Assembly (NCBI GenBank): GCA_019633425.1
Contig: WSUB01000016.1
Coordinates: 62,001 to 126,000 of the forward strand
DNA length: 64,000 nucleotides
Direction: 5' to 3'
Origin: Tulasnella sp. 424
Taxonomy: Eukaryota; Basidiomycota; Agaricomycetes; Cantharellales; Tulasnellaceae
In this document: piece by piece, positions 60,264 through 64,000 of the stretch
Position numbering within the stretch: the first letter of the stretch is position 1
Layout of the letters: the number at the start of each line of letters is the position of its first letter
Position numbers and translations under genes: made by a program
Notes under the pieces: model-generated
Databases searched by the model: none
Told to the model about the DNA's origin: nothing
The model's input: only the letters and a program-made list of their open reading frames with translations

Positions 60264-62030
60264 GCTGCCGCAAGGGATTTTTCTCCCATGTTTTGATTTA
60301 CCGACTTTTTATTTTGATGTGCTCCTCCTATCCTCACTCGATTTGGCATGCTCTTAATTGCACACACCTCACACATTCTCATGAGCTTCGGCGTAAGACG
60401 GGGGGATCGACGGCGATAAAAGATTGACGTCTTTTGCTCTACCGCTTTGGATTTCGACAGTTGCGCCTTGGAGGCGCTCTCCATGACTAGCCAGGAACAG
60501 AGAGTATCCGCTACAGCCGACGAGCCACTGCCTACCCCTTCAACAACCGTGCCCCAAAATTCTCAAGGTGGCTCAACGAACACTACGGGCGGTATCCGCC
60601 TCGTAGGAGTTCTTGCGGGCGCAGGTTCAGGTATCTACAGCCCGCGGTTGCCGTACCTTCTGTGTATCGTATAGTTATTCTAATAACGTTCCGACTGCTT
60701 CTCGGCAGGCTTAGCCAAGGTTCGATAATACTTCCGGCGAATAGTCCGAAAGACCGTTTGGCTGAATTCTTCGCTGTTTTAGGCTGTAGTGGGCCATGGC
60801 TTCGATACTATCAAGACTCGCCTTCAATGTACCCCTCCAGGGACCTATACCGGTGCCCTTGACTGTCTGATGAAGACTGTCCGGAATGAGGTTGGTGGCG
60901 ATCCCACTTGCACGTCACAAGCACCGTAGTCCGCTGACGGTTGGCTCTTCCCTAACAGTCTATATTCGCGTTGTACAAGGTAAATCACTTGATCTAATCT
61001 GACTTGTTTCCGCTAACGTTCATGAAGGGGTTAACTCCCCCTGCGATAGGATGGGCTATCACCGACTCGATCCTACTGGGGTCGCTGTACAACTATCGAC
61101 TCTGGCTACTGAAATATGGGGGTCCCGGAATCGTCGAGCGTACCCCGCTTCAGGACTCTGGAGGTGACAGTGCGAAGGAATTCCGGTTGACTATTCTTGG
61201 GCATGGCTTAGCCGGTCTCGCAGGAGGATGGACGTCGTAAGTCGCTAGCTGTGTGCGACCGGACAGGACTCGCCACGAGCTAAGATTTCTTGCTTGTTAG
61301 TTCCTTTGTCTTCCATCCAATGGAAGTTCTGAAAGTTAACCTCCAGCTTCAACGAGAACGGAACGTAGCAGATCGCAAGTTCAAAGGCCCCATCGACGTG
61401 TTCCGTCAAGTTGTCAAACATCGAGGTTTCTTCGGGCTGTACCGTGGGTTCGGGACCTCGCTCTACGTTAGAGGCTGCTTGTTCTGGACGTTTGGTAGCG
61501 TCGAAGCCTACATGCGGCTTGCTGGTGTCCTGCACGGCACGATGTTCGAGGTAAGTATTCTCACCTATCCAGGACATATGACCTCTGATGTGTGCCCAAT
61601 TCATATATCTGTAGATGAACAATGCGACTGCAACCTTTTTTTCTGGAGGTTTAGCCGCATTTTCGTTCTGGGCATTCGCTATCCCAATGGACAACGTAAA
61701 GAAGTAAGTCGAACGGAATTCTCAAATTAATGTCAGATGAGTAACGTGATTCCCATTATTAGCCGCATTATATCGTCTCCTTTGACGGACCAAAGACCCT
61801 CCGTGGCGGCGGTGGCTCGGACGATCTATACCACCCTCGGCTGGCGAGGCTTTTACGCTGGTTGGACGCCAATCATTCTTCGTGCATTCCCTGCAAATGC
61901 AGCTGCCTACTCAGTCTATGAAGGCACCATGCAACTTTTGGGAGCTGAAAAGGTGCGTGTTGTTAACTTTCGGAAATTCTCTCATTGGTTACAATGTCTG
62001 ATCTTGACCTCCTTTTAGACCCGGTATTGA
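59829..62030 (+). repeat. Tandem block duplication B, unit 1
   Basis: From inside the second ROMO1 exon to at least the end of the mitochondrial carrier gene, this segment recurs in the same orientation from 62450 to the window end. The alignment covers exons, introns and the spacer between the genes, so it arose by DNA duplication. The right end of the unit cannot be fixed because unit 2 leaves the window. Confidence 0.9.
60483..62030 (+). CDS. Mitochondrial carrier family (SLC25) protein, copy 1
   Basis: An inner-membrane solute carrier with three carrier repeats. The ATG at 60483 gives MTSQEQRVSATADEPLPTPS, then GGIRLVGVLAG and, after a 12-base exon, GHGFDTIKTRLQC. In the first signature P-x-[DE]-x-x-[KR] the Pro is Gly. 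Repeat 2 has FHPMEVLKVNLQLQRERN and the matching GLYRGFGTSLYVRGC. Repeat 3 has AIPMDNVKN-RIISS and GWRGFYAGWTPIILRAFPAN. The end is YSVYEGTMQLLGAEK, then TRY and TGA at 62028-62030. Length, about 320 residues, is normal. Resemblance is to the amino-acid/carnitine branch, but the substrate is not deducible. Nine exons, all with GT/AG ends. Confidence 0.87.
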
Positions 62031-62449
62031 TCACAGAAACGGAATGGTGCGGTGATAAGATGTTTGCAAGGTCTGCTGATGAGCCAGTTTACGTCTTTGT
62101 CGACAAATTCGGTCCCAATCGCTTGGTGATGCGGTCCTTTTTGGCCCTGAAAAAACGGGACTCCGCACGGCTACTAGGTTCATCCTCGCCAACACTTTGT
62201 GCATAAAAGAGAGTAATGAAGGGAAGAGAAGCAAATGACTCCGCACAATATATTAGGCACTATATTTTGCTTTGTGCCAACAGCGCATTTGATTCGCGGG
62301 AGTAAACGGAGGTCTCCCTAACTGGGCGCGAGTCTCATGCACCGAGAAGCCACCGGAACCGTCGGACTACTAAACCCAATTAACCTAAGCAACCTACTAC
62401 CCTTCCCCTTCGTAACCCCCTACTACACACATCTGAAGATTTACCGTTT
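62031..62449. other. Spacer between duplication B units
   Basis: About 420 bases between the carrier stop and the start of the repeated ROMO1 segment. It holds the carrier 3' UTR and AT-mixed sequence. No gene is seen. Confidence 0.4.
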
Positions 62450-62890
62450 GGAGGTGTAGGTCTGAGTACCGGGTTCATTTTTGGCTCGTATAGTATTCTT
62501 CGGTGGGCTTTTCAGTGTCTGGGGTTGAAGACCGTCGAACCTTGCAATCACTGGCGGCGGCGGCGGCGGCGGCGCACGAGGCTTTCTTGCCACCCTAAGT
62601 CAACACATGCTGGGATCGGCAGCTTCATTTGCATTCTTCCTCTCAATTGGTCCCGTAAGTTAGGTTTTGCTCGCATTTTTGAGGAAACGAAACCCATCCT
62701 TCGACGGATCCAGATCACTCGGACGGAAGATAGAATTCCAATCGCTCTTCAAGCCGCTCAGATGCATATTCTACCTCCAAACATTGCTGTTTAGGCCCAA
62801 GGAACTGCCTATCCTACTATGCGAGCATGGTGGATGATGGGGAAGCAGTGACAACTCTCCGAAGTGGAATCTCAAAAAGTAGCGAATTAG
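62450..62890 (+). pseudogene. ROMO1/MGR2 copy 2, 5'-truncated and decayed
   Basis: The repeat begins inside the second exon (GGVGLSTGFIFGSYSILR), so the start codon and first exon are missing. The next acceptor AG has become GG near 62550, where a run of GGC triplets also replaced GGAGPRGF. The third-exon sequence LGSAASFAFFLSIG remains. In the last exon a TAG at about 62792 (HILPPNIAV then stop) cuts the protein where copy 1 continues. It cannot make a functional Mgr2. Confidence 0.88.
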
Positions 62891-63118
62891 GCTGCCACAA
62901 GGGACTTTTCTATCCCTTGTTTTGATTTACCGTCTTTTTATTTTGATATGCTCTTCCTATCCTCACTCGATTTGGTATGCTCTTAATCGCACACAATTCA
63001 CGTGAGCGCTAGCCTCGGCGTTAGACGGGAAACCGACGGCGATAAACGATTGACGTCTTTCGCTTCCATCGCTTCGGTCCTAAGATTTTTTGACACTTGC
63101 GCCCCGGAGGCGCTCTCC

Positions 63119-64000
63119 ATGGCCAGCCAGGAAAAGAGAGTATCCATTACAACCGATGAACCACTGCTCACTCCTTCAACAACCGTGCCACAAGATTCCG
63201 AAGGTGGCTCAACGAACACGACGGGCGGGATCCGCCTCGCAGGAGTTCTTGCAGGCATGGGTTCAGGTATCCATAGCCCAACGTTTTTATATCTCCCGTA
63301 TATCATATTCATCCTAATAACCTTCCGAATTGCTTCATGGCAGGCTTAACCAAGGTTCGTACACACTTCGGGCGAATAGTCCGAAGACCGTGTAACTAAA
63401 TGCTTCACTCCTTCAGACTGCAGTGGGCCATGGTTTTGACACCATCAAGACTCGTCTTCAATGCTCCCCTCCAGGGACCTATACCGGCGCCCTTGACTGT
63501 CTGATGAAGACTGTTCGGAACGAGGTTGGTGGTGATCCCACGTGTACACCACAGGAGTCGCAGCCCCCTGACGGTCTGCTCTTCTCTAACAGTCTATATT
63601 CGCATTGTACAAGGTAAATCATTTGCTCTAATCTGAAATTCTTCGGCTGACGTTAATCAAGGGGGCATCTCCCCCTGCCATAGGATGGGCAATTTCGGAC
63701 TCAATCCTTATGGGGTCCCTGTACAATTATCGACTATGGCTACTGAAAAATGGAGGTCGCGCAATCGTAGAGCCTACTCCGTTTCAGGATTCTGGAGGGG
63801 ACGGTGCGAAGAAATTCCGGTTGACCGTTCTCGGGCATGGCTTAGCCGGTCTCGGAGCAGGGTGGACGTCGTAAGTCTTGAGCTGTGGACAACCGTAAAG
63901 GATTTGTCGCGAGCTAGAATTTCTTCTCTGTCAGTTCCTTTATCTCGCACCCCGTTGAACTTCTGAAAGTCAACCTCCAACTTCAACGAGAGCGGAAAGC
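63119..64000 (+). CDS. Mitochondrial carrier family (SLC25) protein, copy 2 (partial, runs off the right edge)
   Basis: The ATG at 63119 gives MASQEKRVSITTDEPLLTPS, then GGIRLAGVLAGMGSG, GLTK, GHGFDTIKTRLQCSPPGTYT, ALDCLMKTVRNE, SIFALYK, GASPPAIGWAISDSILMGSL, KKFRLTVLGHGLAGLGAGWT and SHPVELLKVNLQLQRERK. All splice sites seen in copy 1 are kept and the frame is open to the window end, halfway through the gene. It shares the Gly-for-Pro change in the first carrier signature with copy 1. Many changes are conservative (FHPMEVLK to SHPVELLK), which suggests continued selection. Confidence 0.85.

Larger units (their letters stand above)
62450..64000 (+). repeat. Tandem block duplication B, unit 2 (continues past the window)
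   Basis: Direct copy of 59829 onward, with substitutions and small indels. It holds the dead ROMO1 copy and an apparently functional second carrier. Intron positions are conserved. Confidence 0.9.

Noticed and set aside
1..64000. CRISPR arrays, operons, phage or biosynthetic gene cluster
   Set aside because: The window is eukaryotic with spliced single genes. The neighbouring genes have unrelated functions, and no backbone enzymes (PKS, NRPS, terpene synthase) are present.
1..64000. Transposable elements (LTR, LINE, DNA transposons)
   Set aside because: I saw no transposase, reverse transcriptase, terminal repeats or target-site duplications. The repeats found are tandem gene blocks.

Overview
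This window is nuclear DNA from a filamentous basidiomycete, most likely an Agaricomycete. Genes are intron-rich: most introns are about 45-70 nt with GT...AG ends, and exons are often tiny. Genes lie on both strands only a few hundred bases apart, with no operons. The protein families are typically fungal (zinc-cluster factors, a fungal arrestin, plant/fungal-type Fpg, UPF0658 membrane proteins). I found no CRISPR array, prophage, rRNA, tRNA or intact transposon. Gene models were made by hand-splicing the six-frame reading against family motifs, so internal exon borders are less certain than gene extents.

Layout. 1-3132 (-): RAD3/XPD helicase, cut by the left edge. 3996-6553 (+): MFS transporter. 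6994-8873 (-): UPF0658-type membrane protein. 9012-9986 (+): Pmp3-domain protein with a long basic tail. 10105-12516 (-): PNGase A-like secreted protein. 13092-15836 (-): protein with two complete zinc clusters. 15837-18504: no supported gene. 18505-19623 (+): MED7. 19926-25205 (+): XRN1. 25312-26126 (-): cytochrome b5-domain protein. 26242-27905 (+): NUFIP1/Rsa1-like. 28385-29160 (-): Nudix hydrolase. 29956-32216 (-): ZIP zinc transporter. 32519-36300 (+): arrestin-like adaptor.

36271-41021 is a direct tandem duplication of a block with a PPIL1-type cyclophilin and a D-aminoacyl-tRNA deacylase (DTD). Copy 1 of DTD is broken. Copy 2 holds the only N gap, which is flanked by an exact 78-bp repeat and looks like an assembly artefact. 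Then follow an F-box protein (41182-42480, +), a chromatin-reader-like protein (42956-45592, +), a Zn2Cys6 factor (45811-49650, -), CDC4/Fbw7 (50157-53268, +), Fpg (53614-55252, -), UTP5/WDR43 (55462-57919, -), PEX10 (58053-59415, -), ROMO1/MGR2 (59621-60263, +) and a mitochondrial carrier (60483-62030, +). A second tandem duplication (59829-62030 against 62450-window end) gives a decayed ROMO1 copy and a second, apparently intact carrier that runs off the right edge.

The genes are mostly housekeeping: DNA repair (RAD3, Fpg), RNA decay and ribosome/snoRNP biogenesis (XRN1, UTP5, NUFIP1, PPIL1), transcription (MED7, zinc-cluster proteins), ubiquitin ligase adaptors (CDC4, F-box), organelle biogenesis (PEX10, ROMO1, carriers) and membrane transport. 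They do not form one pathway or cluster. I did not find a convincing undescribed system. The most informative signals are the two tandem block duplications with unequal decay, the false duplication at the gap, the double zinc-cluster protein and the micro-exons at the start of XRN1.
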